A DNA stretch of 64,000 nt from Liquidambar formosana. Taxonomy: Eukaryota > Streptophyta > Magnoliopsida > Saxifragales > Altingiaceae. The stretch covers positions 17,644,264 through 17,708,263 of the forward strand of contig CM077828.1 of NCBI GenBank assembly GCA_039720395.1, given 5' to 3'. The first letter of the stretch is position 1, and every line of letters begins with the position of its first letter. A program made the translations under genes and the position numbers. The notes beneath the pieces were generated by a model. It was not told the origin of the DNA and made no database searches. It worked only from the letters and a program-made list of their open reading frames with translations. Shown piece by piece: positions 1-12,216 of this stretch.

Positions 1-1452
1 AAAAATATTATCTTACAAAGAGGCCAACAAGTTGCAAAGGTTAGAGGAGTTCATACACACGTAAAGAGAAAGGAAATCATTCAAGTCTATGTGGCAAGAT
101 AGCTCCTATTCTATTGTTTCTTTCCCATGTCATATTGTCATGCTCACTGACACATTCTTGTTTTAGATGTCAAAACACTCCCAGTTTTATAAAATCCCGA
201 AAATTTGTGTTTAAAATAAAATAAAACAAAAATGACCCTCAGTGTGGTCTTCGAGGCCTAATAATTGAAATGCCCACTCCTCCACTCTGAAGGGTACTAC
301 TGTATGTTCATCATCCAGATTTTCAGACACACCTACTTTATTGAAGACTCTCTAAAAGTCATAGAAAGTAAACACAACTTAAATGTAGTCATCAGGGCCA
401 CAACGTGGAAATTCAACCATTTTACCCATTGTTAGGTGTTGATGCATGTCGATCATGCAATTTATCCTAATTTATTGAAACCTTTTACCATCATATGAAG
501 GGAAACAACCTCCATGCAGCCATAAAGGCCACTCGGAAGTCGAAAGGTAATAATAATAATAATAAATAAATAAATAAAAACTGTATTCGAAAGGGAAAAA
601 GTATCCACTAGAATTTAGCACTTACTAAAGGAATTCTCAATGAGTGGCCAACATAAATAACCAATTTCATCAATCTCAATCCATGTTGACCTTTATACAA
701 GGTTTGTAAAGGTCGTACTTCATCTATTTGACATACCCGATCCCTTGTGTGTAAGGTTATATATATTAGCAACCCACTTAATCAAAGTCCCTTACGAGGA
801 AGAATCATAGCAATCAAAATCACAATCCTTATGTATATAATAGAATGAGCAAGAGTGATAAATATTCCATGCACTATCCAGTTTCCTAGGTTATGTGATT
901 CATTTTCCAAGAATCAATAGAATATAGTACATATATTTACAAATAAACCCTAAACCTTTCCAAAGAAACGGTCGAATTCTTTTCCGGGTTTGCCTTTCTT
1001 TCAATTTAGGCACCCGTACAGAGTCCAATTTTTCCCAGCCAGTCGCACACATCCGGCTAATTTCAAAACAATGCATAAGTCATGGGAACTATGGGAGCTT
1101 GCCATTGAAGCAAATTTGAACTTCTCCCTTTCTCGAGAAACAAACAACAATAATTTTTACAAATGTAAAGCAATGTTTATCAATTATCATCAAACCTAAT
1201 GCAAGTAATGAGAATTCTACAAATGCAAGTGTTTATATTATATCCATCACTGTTTTTCTTGTTAATCCCAAAAGAGCAAACAGCATGTGAGCTAATTCAA
1301 GTTCATTACAGTTGAAAATCACATACTTAGAGAGAGAGAGAGAGAGAGAGAGATTGAAGAGAGACGGGGGCAATGAAGAAGATAAATCACCTTGAGCGAT
1401 ACAAGCTTGCAGATTGATAAAAATTTCCATACGCCAAAACCAGATGAATGTT

Positions 1453-1485
<33 letters not shown>

Positions 1486-1720
1486 ATGTATATATATATT
1501 CATATATAGATTATATGAATATTTGTATATCTGTGATTGGTGCGAACCAGTGGGAAGATAACTGTAGCGACGAGACCCACGTTCAGGAGGGGGCGTTACT
1601 CGAGTAAATCATTTTTGATGTCCCATGGAAATTACACACCGTTTTCATTTTTCAATACAAAACATTATTCTCAGCAATGCACAAAACGCGCCGTTTTGAC
1701 TATTGTGTGTGGCTGTGTCA
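1..1720. other. Intergenic sequence without a recognisable gene
   Basis: AT-rich sequence with frequent stops in all frames. I see no protein family, no RNA gene and no transposon ends. A GA microsatellite (about 1328-1352) and a CT microsatellite (about 1456-1485) lie 100 bp apart with opposite strand bias and could pair in single-stranded form. The short open frames here are mostly translated simple repeats and are not supported as genes. Confidence 0.6.
1328..1485. repeat. Paired GA and CT microsatellites
   Basis: A GA run (about 25 bp at 1328-1352) is followed by a CT run (about 30 bp at 1456-1485). A TA-rich stretch follows the second run. Confidence 0.85.
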
Positions 1721-1721
1721 G

Positions 1722-1916
1722 TAGGACTGTAAAACAAGCCAAGCCATTCGAGCTTGACTCGATATAAAACTTGTTCTAGCTCGCACATGAAATAAACGAG
1801 CCGAGTTCAAAACTCATTTATAAGCTAAATGAGCCGAACTAAAGCTTTACTTTTAAGCTCGTTAACTTAACGAGCCAAGCTTGAGCAACCTACTACTTGA
1901 CTCGTTTACACCCCTA
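1722..1916. repeat. GAGC-rich dispersed repeat, MITE-like, copy 1
   Basis: A roughly 195-bp unit begins TAGGACTGTAAAACAAGCC and ends CTCGTTTACACCCCTA. These ends are imperfect inverse complements. The interior is full of GAGCC, GAGTTC and CTCGTTAA motifs. Related sequence recurs near 23344-23612 in the opposite orientation and near 26275-26610. The TAGGG-type ends and the GCTGTGTC / GCTATGTG flanks (6 of 8 matches) are compatible with a small non-autonomous hAT element. The superfamily is inferred. Confidence 0.5.
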
Positions 1917-2553
1917 GCTATGTGGGTATGAGATGTCTCACATAAATGTTGTTATAAGAATAGTTTAGATTGAAGACACGAATAAGACTTAAGATACTCT
2001 TAATTATCAAAAAAAAAAATTGTGAATGCACTAAACGCATTGTTTTAAGCATTTCTTAAGAACGGCTCCCCTTTTCTGTTATCATCATCTATAGAAACCC
2101 TAAGAAAGAGAGGAACGCTCAACACACTATAGCCCGTTTTGATCCTCATGATAGGAGTGTGTCTCCCTGACACGTGCACCAATATGACACACTAGGATGT
2201 TACTGGAAAAGTATTCTAGTTTGAGTTCGGATTTGGTGTTGAGTCCCAAAAACTCAACACTGTGCCAAGTTAAATGGTAGCCATTGGATAGGCTTTTTGA
2301 TTTTGGATTAAAACCTCAAAAAGTTGCTACCAAAATGATCTTAATAGGTAACTTTTTGATATTTTAATTTAGGCCATCAAAAAACACATTCAAATGTTTC
2401 TCATCAAATCGACATAATGCCAAGCTTTTGGAACCCAACACGGAACCCAAACTCCTCTAGTTCGAGTGTTAAGTAGTTGTGCTAATTTAGTAGTTTCAAT
2501 AATATTTTTCCCTCTCCTATATATACACTACAACAAATCGGCATAATCTGCCA

Positions 2554-3357
2554 GGATTATACTCAATGGGTACATCACGGTGAGGATATCGAGATAATAA
2601 TTAATGATGATGATGATGATAACAATAAGGGCATGACAAATAATGATGGGGATAATGTTGAAGAGGTGCAGGAAATTCTAGAAGACATATATGCGTGAAC
2701 TTTCATAGATACCCTATGTGGAAGAATCTTTGAATAGCCATGATCCTCATTTTTCAAAAGGGAAGAAGATAAATTTGCTAGATTATTGAGGGATGCACAA
2801 CGCGAACTATATCCGAATTGTACAAAGTTCTCATTATTATCATTTCTTGTGAAGTTCCTTCATATAAAGACAATTAACAATTGGAGCAACAAATCATTTT
2901 AAATGATACTTGACTTGTTAAAGGTAGCACTCCCTCTTGGTGAGACATTACCAAAATCTTATTATGAGGCCAAAAAGATCACGTGGGATTTGGGACTTGG
3001 CTACGAGGTAATACATGCATGTATGCATGATTGTGTATTGTTTTGGAAAGAGCATGAAGATAAAGAAGCGTGTCCCAAATGTGGCGAGTCTAGATGGAAA
3101 GCTGTTGAAGGTAAGCGTAAAAAGATTCCCAAAAAAGTCTTGCGTTATTTTCCACTAAAACCGAGGTTGCAAAGGCTATTCATGTCAAAAAAGACAGCTG
3201 CATATTTGAGGTGGCACAAAGAAAAACATTTGGTCGAGGAAAATGTCTTTCACCATCCAGCTGACTCTCAAGCATGGGTGGAATTTGATAAGGAGCGTGA
3301 GTGGTTCGCCCAAGAACCTCGTAATGTCCGATTTGGGTTAGTAACCGATGGTTTTAA
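2554..3357 (+). pseudogene. TNP2-like CACTA transposase, 5' portion (broken)
   Basis: Translation gives the conserved N-terminal and early catalytic part of the TNP2 family. First comes YTQWVHHGE (transposase-associated domain), then FARLLRDAQRELYPNCTKF, then a clean 158-codon frame from 2903 including LLKVALPLGETLPKSYYEAK and a CPKCGESRW zinc-knuckle-like pair of cysteines. A TAA at about 2899 replaces a codon just before the clean frame, and a frameshift or stop occurs near 2697. The true N-terminus is absent because the element terminus lies immediately upstream. The coding sequence stops at DGFN, where the solo LTR is inserted, and resumes at 5012. The family is certain; the gene is non-functional. 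Confidence 0.85.
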
Positions 3358-4104
3358 TGAAAGATTTTTCTCTTACTAAGCGGAAGCATAAATTAAATAT
3401 CAAAACAATTTTGAATGAGAAAAACCATAAACCCTTGATCACCTTCATGGTCTATGCATGATATAGTAAACCTAATCTATCAAGAGGGTTTAGGGATACT
3501 TACATATGGTCCTTAAGACGCAAAAATGATCAAGCTCCAAACGTATGAAAGCCTCCAAGAGTATCCACACCAAGCTTTAGCACTCAAGGGATTTTTCTCT
3601 CTACTTTCTCTCTAATCTCAACTATGGAGAAGTCTCATAGAAGAAAAGAATGTACATAGAGATAAAATATAGGGCTGCCAACCAACCTTATCAAATATAT
3701 TTGAGAAGATATGTGCTAGCATATCTTTATCTCATATTCAAAATATTGGCCAGCCATGTGGGAAATTATCCCTTTAAATTTGTTATACAATTATCTAATA
3801 ATTGTACTTTTAACCCTATCAATAACATTTATTACATAGGTTGTCAAATTAAACATTTAATTTGATATTTGCCCATATTATAAATCCCTAAATGCCCTTA
3901 AGCTTATAGGTGTGTGACCTCTTGGGTTCACGCCTATCTAGTAGTAGGATTGGGCATTCATAATACCCTAATGGAACATCTTCCATCTAATTGGGTTCAA
4001 TTGAAACTCTTTCCAATTACTTGAAAAACATTAATGTTATCAAGGTCCCTACTAGTCATGAGTGATATCTAGCAATATATCATGACGCAACCTAGATAGA
4101 GTGA

Positions 4105-4156
<52 letters not shown>

Positions 4157-5006
4157 TGAACCCTTCAGCTACAGTTAAATGCAATTCAATCCCTCTACCA
4201 ACTAATGCCCCAATTAAGTTAATAGGGTATGGAAGTTTGTCAAACCCCTAACTCAATCCTATGAATCCATCTAGATATCTACTCATGATGGTGCACTTAA
4301 GAAAACCTTTTCTCAAGTCACCCTTGCTTTGGCCAAAGACTTGAATGAGTGATATCAAAGAAGATAGCATAGGGCATTCCTCTCTTTACTGAGAGTGATA
4401 GATCCCTTATTGTACACTCACATACCTCCATACATGACTTACTAGGGCCAATGAATACATTTGTAAGTTAATGGTTAGAACCCACACTCTGCATCATTAA
4501 ACCCTAACAACCCATACACAAGATATCAATAGTGCCTTAGGTCAAAGGATTAGTTACATCACTATAACTAGGAGATGTTATTTGACATGTAGTAAAACTC
4601 CATATAGCATACTCTAATGTTGGTCACGTTCAGTGAACTTGTTCTCTAACAAGCACCCACAGGTTTGCTTTAGTGTCTCTACACAAATGGTTCGAGACTA
4701 GCCATCCTCCTCATCGAGCAAACATGACCTGTGCTAACTTAATTTGGTTCATCAATGCCCAGTTGATAAACCTACAGCTAGGAACCTTTTAGAATTAATG
4801 TATAGAGAAGAATGAGTCTCTTATCTCAACTCTTTAAGATATCATTCCCTCTACAATTATCCTATGGACTCATCATGCAAACCTAAATAAACATGATAAT
4901 TAAAACTTGCCCTTTTATTGATTAACAATAATAAATGAAATAAACATTGTTCATACGTCTCAAAAAAATTACATTAAATGATTGGATTTTGGGCACCTAT
5001 CTAACA
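3358..5006. mobile_element. Solo LTR (1,649 bp) nested in the CACTA transposase
   Basis: The insert starts TG (TGAAAGATTTTTC) and ends CA (CCTATCTAACA). It is bordered by a perfect 5-bp duplication TTTAA (3353-3357 and 5007-5011). Removing the insert and one TTTAA copy joins the transposase reading DGFN to PFSNMSNSYSLWPV, so the boundaries are fixed by an independent criterion. There are no gag or pol codons, primer-binding site or second LTR, hence a solo LTR left by recombination of a full retrotransposon. A 44-bp AT microsatellite lies inside at about 4110-4153. Copia versus Gypsy cannot be told from the LTR alone. Confidence 0.92.
4110..4153. repeat. AT dinucleotide microsatellite
   Basis: About 22 uninterrupted AT units lie within the solo LTR. 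Confidence 0.9.
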
Positions 5007-5011
5007 TTTAA

Positions 5012-7340
5012 TCCATTCAGTAACATGAGTAACTCTTACAGCCTGTGGCCTGTTGTAGTTGTGCCTTACAATTTACCACCTTAAAAGTGTATGAAAGAGC
5101 CTTTTTTTTATGATGTCATTGCTTATACCAGGACCGAAGTCTTTGGAAAATGATATCAATGTGTATATATGGCCATTGATAGATGAGTTGAAAGAGTTGT
5201 GGAAAAATGGTGTATAGACATATGATGCCTCCACTAAAGAGAATTTTCATATGCATGCAGCCGTTTTGTGAACTATAAATGACTTTCCTGCATATGGAAA
5301 CTTATCTGGGTGGACCACAAAAGGTTTTTTGGCATATCCCACTTGCAATAAGAATACATGTTCTCAATCATTACATAGTAAGATAGGTTACCTGTGACAT
5401 CGACGTTATTTGCCACATGATCATAATTGGCAAAAAAAAACTACAACGTTCAATAATAAATAAGAGCACAGGTTACAACCCAAGGATTTATCTGGGGATG
5501 ATATGTTAGAACAACTGAAAAATCTTGAAGATGTAACATTTGGGAAGCCACCAAGTAAAAAGAAGAAAAAGCGTACTGAGTTGGAGTTGAATTGGACAAA
5601 AAAGAGTATTTTATTCGAGTTGCCATACTGAAGAACACTAAAGTTGCGGCATAATTTAGATGTCATGCATATTAAAAAGAACATATGTGATAATGTGTTA
5701 GGAACATTAATGAATATAGATGGCAAAACAAAGGATACATTGAAGGCTCGCATTGATTTGGAGAAATTGGGTATAAAGAAGGAATTACACCTAAAATGGA
5801 CTGGCACAAAGTATGAGATGCCACATGCATGTTACACATTATCAGCGAATGAAAGAAAGTGTTTATGTGAATGGTTGAAATTGGTAAAGTTTTCGAATGG
5901 TTATGCATCAAACATTTCTCAATGTGTGAACAGCACAAATAAGATATCTGGAATGAAAAGTCATAATTGCCACGTCTTTTTTTAACGGCTACTCCCAATG
6001 GCAATACGTGCATGTTTGCGAAAGGATGTGTTTGCCGCATTAGTTGACTTGAGTTTCTTCTTTAAGGAATTATGTTGCAAAACATTGATATTGGACGTTT
6101 TAAAGCGATTACAAAAGGAGATTGTGTTAGTACTCTGTAAGCTTGAAAGTATATACCCACCAGCATTCTTTGATGTTATGGTCCACTTAGCAGTTCACTT
6201 ACCATCTGAAGCGAAACTTGGTAGACCACTATAATATCGCTGGATGTACCCAATTGAAAGATTGCTGCTTATTCACTATTTAATTTTGTGCAATTGTAAA
6301 GTTTATTTATTTTGAAATTTTTCTAAAATGTATTTGTTTTATTGGGGTATATTGACAGATTCTTACTCACTCTTAAGTGTTGTGTACGAAATCTAATACG
6401 TCCAGAGGGTTCAATTGCGGAAGGGTACATTAACAATGAGTATTTGACATTCTGCTCTATGTATCTCCGTGGGGTTGAGATAAAATTCAATCGAGAAGAA
6501 CGAAATTATGATGGAGGCCAAGGGCAGCACAGTGGAGGGTTGTCTGTTTTTTCATAAAATGTTAATCCGTTAGGAGCTTGAATCTATGAAATATCAAATC
6601 AACGGATCTAAGAAAGGTTCAATGGTATGTGCTTCATAATTGCAATGAAATAAAAATCTACTTAAAGTAAGTAATCTTTATAATAGTCTGTTTTGTGTGC
6701 ATTGCTTTTGCAATTGAATTGTATTGATATATACTTCAAATATAGTGACCACATGGAAGAAATTAAGAGAGAAAGTATGATAAATCTAGATAAGAGGCAC
6801 CAAGATGAATTCCCTAAGTGGTTTGAGCAACGTGTAAGTGTAAATTATAACTATTTATGTATAGTTAAAAGTAGGGATTTTTGCAATTATTTTAGTGTCA
6901 TGTATTCACTTAATTTACCTTTTTTTTTTTGTCTTTTCTTTTTTTAAAAAAATGAAATTATTGTGTAGTCAAAATTCAATTGAAGCAACAGATCAATTAT
7001 ACTCCCTAGCATGTGATCCTGATCTACAAATCACACGATATACTGGATGCATTGTTAATGGTTTCAAATTTCATACCGAAAAGTATGGCGAACATCATAG
7101 AACTCAAAATAGTGGTGTGGTTGTTAAAGGGGAACATCAATCGGAGGAGGAAGTTGACTTCTATGATGTCGTAACTGATGTTATTATGTTAAGTTATTGT
7201 AAAGGCAATCGGGTTTTCCTTTTTAAGTGTGATTAGTGGGATATTGGTAATAAAAAAATTGGAAATTCATCAAGATGACCATTTCACTAATGTTAATACA
7301 GCCTGTAAATGGTATGAGGATGATCCTTTTGTGCTAGCAT
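5012..7340 (+). pseudogene. TNP2-like CACTA transposase, 3' portion with DUF4218 and DUF4216 regions (broken)
   Basis: Resumes with PFSNMSNSYSLWPVVVVPYN. Next come INDFPAYGNLSGW (about 5270), LRHNLDVMHIKKNICDNVL (5642), the DUF4218 block ending YPPAFFDVMVHLAVHL (about 6150) and RWMYPIER, followed by LTLKCCVRN and RPEGSIAEGYI after an intron-like gap (about 6260-6358). HMEEIKRESM and RHQDEFPKWFEQR (6741-6832) follow, then a DUF4216 segment (YSLACDPDLQITRYTGC onward, about 6969-7340). In-frame stops interrupt it at about 5080, 5217, 5270, 5396, 5983 and 7235. The likely old donor near 6260 reads AT instead of GT. This is a relic of a transposase that would bind and cut CACTA ends. Confidence 0.85.
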
Positions 7341-7899
7341 CTCAAGTTAAGCAAGTTTTTTTATATTAGTGACCCCAAATTCTGTAGTGCTTGGAAAGTC
7401 GTGTAGAAGACACAATCTAGGAACTTGTATGATGTTCCAGAGGTTTTAGAGGAAGAAAATGAAGAAGATGAATTTGAAGAGTCAATGGGTAATGATATCG
7501 CATATTAGTTACATGAAACTAATGAGATTAATGGGAGTGTCGAATATGATGATAGAAATGTAGAACCATTGCATAGGGACGATGTAGCCCCAACATATGT
7601 TGATGCTACAATCATAGAAAAAAATAGGAGATTGCGTGATAGCGGAAATGACAATTGCACTAATGATGATGAAACGGATGAAGATGATACAATATTCAAT
7701 TATGATACTGATGAAAAATAAGGAGTTATGAGTAATGACACAGATAGTGACACAAATGAGATATAGTTGATTTTATATTCAGTTATCCTTATGTAAGGTA
7801 ATTCAGTTATTATGTATGATTTTTCAAATGAAATTATCTTCAAATGCATATATAGTTTTTATATTAATATTAGCATTTTATATGTTGTAGGATTTTGAA

Positions 7900-10366
7900 A
7901 CATGGCACCTGAGGATCGATCACAAAAGCATAAAGCTCCACTTCTAGGGCATTTGACATCTCAGACAAATTCTAGTAGCGTCAATGCTGGTAAGATGTTA
8001 ACATTTATTATTGCTTTATAGACTTCTCTTTCTAGTTCAATGACTTCAACTCACCAATGTTGACATAATTCTTACATATGTGCTTCCATTTGAATATGAT
8101 TTTTTGGCACAACACTAAAATGCATGTGACAATGAAAATTCAATGACATATCTTAGTTTTATTTTAAAACTATGTCTCTATGTTGTACTTGGGCGAATCC
8201 GTCTATGGAAAAATGGGGAGACGTATCAACTAAGGACAAAGACTTCATGTGCAAAAAAATTTTGGTAAGTAAACAAATTTTAGATTTACAATGATTATCG
8301 GACTATTGGACTCACCATTGGACAAATTGGTTAAATCGATTCATGATGGAAATACATGACATAGGGTTGTGGGGTGAAAATTTATGCTATGCTACTTTTT
8401 ATATTATTGAGTTTATTCGAATGCATCAAACAATTTTAAACTATGTCTATTTATTGTTGTAAAAATAGAATTTTGATGTCTTATTATGGTTGATATGAAC
8501 ATCCGCTCAACTATTTTGCTAAGTTGAATTGCAGATGTCTCATAATGGATGGCAAACACAAAGGCATAGATTTAAATATCAAACACTGTTTTCCTTATTA
8601 AATTTTGCTTTATTTTTTCGAAATCAATTTTTTTGGTTTTAACTTGTATTTTATAGTTGTTTAGTTTTTACAATACTAATACAAATGGATCAAGGAATTT
8701 TTGGTTTTTTTTTTTTTTTAATCTCAAAATGCTATTTACATCCAATTTAGAGAATAAATTAACAACTTAATGCGTAAAATATGTTTCTATGGAATGATGA
8801 TGAATAGCGAAATTTGTAGCATTTTATTGGTAGAATGTCGAAGAAATGTGAAGGAGCAAGGAATTCTTGGTTTTTTTATGCATCAAATATGCATTGTTAG
8901 ATATGTTATTGAATTCATATTGAATTGGCTTGTTTGATGTTGTAGTACAAATTGATATTTAGTTACTTTAATTCTACATAGCATGTTCCAAAATTGGGGC
9001 GTGAAATAAATATTTAATTGGTCTCGTTGGTTTTTCTAGATTGGATTCTTGTATGTGACTGAGGAATTGTTCTATACTTTAACTTTTATGTTTTTATTAT
9101 CTAAACATTGTATATATATATCATGCTTATTTTTTAGGACAAGTTTGATATTGACATGAGTCATCCAAATGTAAAACTGTGTCTTGAGGAAGCCTTCATG
9201 AGTCGGTATAGGGACTGACGAGCTGATCTACATCAACACTACAAAGATAAACTCCACATGCAAAGGAAAAACCCCCCAAAAAACATGGCGCAAGACATCT
9301 GGGATCGTCTTTGCAACCATTTCAGTTCAGAAAAGTTCCAGGTTTTGAATGATACAAACAATTATTAGTGATAGTTTTAGTTTCCTCTACAAAAATTTAC
9401 CATTGTTGCATTATGATAATTATATCTTAGTATTCGATGCAAATAACAATTTTGTAAAGTTTGAATTGATATGTTTTTTACATTATGTTGTATTATGTTA
9501 AATTACAATGTAGAACAGAAGCATTACGAACGCAAAGAACATATCACAACTCAAGGTTAATCATATTTCGAATTCGAAGTCATTTATTAATCATCGTCAT
9601 GAGCTGGTGTGTATTTGTAAATATTTTCATATATATATAGATATATTAGTATATATTAATTCGTAAAGTGAAATTCTATATTTTACATTCCTATTATTGT
9701 TGAAATTAATAATTGCAGCATGATCCCCATACTAAAGTAGAGCCAGACAGAATAGAGTTCTACGGATTAACCCATTATTCGAGTGACACAAAATTTTGGA
9801 TCAATCCAGGGGCTGAGCGACTATATGTAAGCCAGATTATAGATTATAAATATTTAATGTCAATTATTTTCGATGTTTGTACTAATTATATATGTCTTTT
9901 TTCTTCTTCTATTTCTTTGTAAAATCAGAATGAGATGATTGCATTGAGGGCACAACATGATTCAGATAGCGATAACCTAATGACTACAGATGAGATTTGT
10001 GATCAAGTTCTCGAGACGAAATCAGGGTATATTCGTGGTCTTGGGCATGGTGAGAAGCTTGACCCATCATCTAAATCAAGGCAAAATACTCGATTGCAGT
10101 TAGAAAAGGCTTTGTAGGAGGTTGAGAAGACTAGTAGGATTGCTGAGATAGATAGGCGGGAAGCTGCAGAGACAAGACAACATTTTAAGCAAGAAGTTGA
10201 GACAAATAGGCTGGAAGCTGGAGAGACAAGGCAGCATCTTGAGCAAGAATTTGAGACAATTAGGCAAAAAGCTAAGGAGGATTAGCAGTGGTTTGATGTG
10301 CAGGAGGCCAAGATGCAAGAAATGACAATGAAGCAAATTGAGATGAAACCTTATTGAAGACCTTGA
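7900..10366 (+). pseudogene. Second CACTA gene, TNP1 / Transposase_24-like (broken)
   Basis: It starts around MAPEDRSQKHKAPLLGHLT (7902). Exon-like islands follow: FDIDMSHPNVKLCLEEAFM (about 9145), HDPHTKVEPDRIEFYGLTHY (9719), and EICDQVLETKSGYIRGLGHG (about 9995). It closes with a charged, repetitive, coiled-coil-like stretch of QEVETNRLEAGETRQHLEQ type (10110-10350). The block with VLETKSGYIRGLG resembles the conserved Transposase_24 segment of plant En/Spm second proteins, which bind subterminal repeats. Stops at about 9218, 10115 and 10283 break it. Intron placement is uncertain because the islands are separated by long AT-rich gaps. Confidence 0.7.
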
Positions 10367-10369
10367 TGT

Positions 10370-11080
10370 CACACGTGCAGCTTTCTCCTAAATGGTAAGT
10401 TATACCTCATGTTTACATTCAGTAGTACTAAGTGAGTTACTAACTTGTAAGTTTGAAACTTACAAATATTAGTCAAAATGCCTTAAAATTATACCATCAT
10501 CTTGATTGTGTCAAAACAAACTTGTATGAACCAAATAGAATTGAACACGAACTCGCAATTTGACAAACATGTAAAAAGTTTAAAATTTAGAAATTTAGAT
10601 GTACAAATACAAGTAAACTTTTGTAGTTGGTGTTTTTCATTTACGTGTGTTGTTGCTAAAGTTGGGTTTATTTTGTTTTAGTTGTACTTGAGTGTGGTCC
10701 TAAGATGTAGTTTTCACTAAAGAGTTTCAAACATAATGTATGACTTATTTTTATACACAATTCTAAATTCCGAATATATTAATATTTGTTTTGTTTTGTT
10801 TTATTTTGCAGATTTGAAACATATGAGGCTAATTACTCGCAGTATGTTAGCTTAGCATTTGGAATGTTTTTTCCCATTTTGCTTAGTCTTTTAGAGTATT
10901 TGGTTTGTGTTTTTATTAACAATGCACCTATTGAACATTTTCTTTAACGAATTTGGAATTAATATTGTATCGAGACTATGCTTAATCTAATTATTTGAAT
11001 GGTGCAAATTATTATTTGTAATCAGGTTATATAAATATTTGCAATCAATTTATGATTTACAACTATGTTATATAGGAATT
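10370..11080. other. Non-coding interior of the CACTA element
   Basis: AT-rich sequence between the second gene and the subterminal repeats. Nothing recognisable is seen. Confidence 0.5.
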
Positions 11081-11084
11081 GACA

Positions 11085-12108
11085 ACCAATTATTTCGTCC
11101 CTAATAGGATCCTTTCATTGGAAGTGGAATGTAATTGGCATAAAAATAATTTTATTGCCAAAAATAACATTTTTTTTTGGAAAGCCTTTTTAATGAAAAC
11201 TATTTCGTAGCTAATAGGATCCTAATTTCGTGGAGCAATATTTGCACGAAAATTTATTTCATTGCAAATCGTTTTTAAAGGCTATTTGCGATGAATTTAT
11301 TTTCTGACTAATAGGATCCCTATTTGGTGACTAATAGTGGCAACAAAATAGTTTTATCGTGTATAATGTTTGAAACTTTTTTATCAACGAAAGTAATTCG
11401 TAGATAATATTTATGTTTTCCCAACAAAATAGTTGTCGCCAGTTGATGTTTTTATGTTAACCATTTTAGTTTTTATCGACGAAAGTAATTCGTAGAGAAT
11501 ATTATTATTTTGCCAACAAAATAGTTTTAGTCGCCAATTGATGCTTTTATGTTACCCATTTTATTTTTCAACTGGCAAATATTATTCACTTTGGTGACGA
11601 TTTTTTTTGTCGGTAACGATTGATTATAGGTGACAAAATAGCAAATTGTCGCTAAATGGGTATTTTTTGTTAATATTTTCATAGATTTTAGCGACAAAAT
11701 TCTATGATTGGCGACAAATATAATTGAATTTGGCAACGATTTTTTTGTCTGTAAAGATTGATTATAGGCGACAAAATAGCAAATTTTCGCTAAATGGGTA
11801 TTTTTTTTGTTAATATTTTCATAAATATTAGCGACAAAATTCTATGATTGGCGACAAATATGATTCAATTTGGCGACGACATTTTTTTGTTGCTAATGGA
11901 TAATTAATAGGCAACGATATATCTTTTGTCGGTAATGTTGTTTCTTTTTGGTGACAAACAGCAGAGTTTCATCGCATAGTCTTCTGCCACACTCTTTTAG
12001 CCACAACGTGGCGACAAAAATTTTTTGTCAGTAATACTTTTTGGTGACAATTGGAGTTGCTTTTGCGACAAACCCTTTTGTCGCCAAAAGACCTGATTTG
12101 TTGTAGTA
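11085..12108. repeat. CACTA right subterminal repeat array
   Basis: Dense repetition of GCGACAAA / TTTTGTCGC motifs in both orientations, plus several AATAGGATCC copies (about 11105, 11215, 11312). An imperfect tandem duplication of about 139 bp (11600-11740 and 11741-11880) shares GATTGATTATAGG and TTGGCGAC blocks. In this superfamily such subterminal motifs are the binding sites of the second element protein. No matching array exists at the left end. Confidence 0.8.
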
Positions 12109-12216
12109 ATAAGTGAAAAGTTGGGATTTTGAAACTCGATCCCATAAATCGGAAGAATTAGATAAAGGGGGTTACTGATCGATAGGGTGTAGGTAATAAT
12201 CCACCCAAAAAAAAGA

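Larger units (their letters stand above)
2526..12108 (+). mobile_element. CACTA (En/Spm) DNA transposon, decayed, 9.6 kb
   Basis: The left end is CACTACAACAAATC at 2526. The right end, GATTTGTTGTAGTA, finishes at 12108 and is its inverse complement apart from the last base. The flanking 3-bp target duplication is ATA on both sides (2523-2525 and 12109-12111). The order inside is typical of the superfamily: TNP2-like transposase (about 2554-7340), a second TNP1/Transposase_24-like gene (about 7900-10366), then a kilobase of subterminal repeats rich in GCGACAAA motifs. Both genes carry stops and frameshifts, so the copy cannot move by itself. The left subterminal repeat region is missing: transposase codons begin about 25 bp inside the left terminus. 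A solo LTR at 3358-5006 is nested within it. The ATA duplication is short and AT-rich, so it supports the boundaries only in combination with the termini. Confidence 0.88.

Noticed and set aside
11085..12108. A CRISPR-like array of short repeats
   Set aside because: The repeats are irregular, occur on both strands and form the subterminal region of a CACTA transposon in a plant genome.
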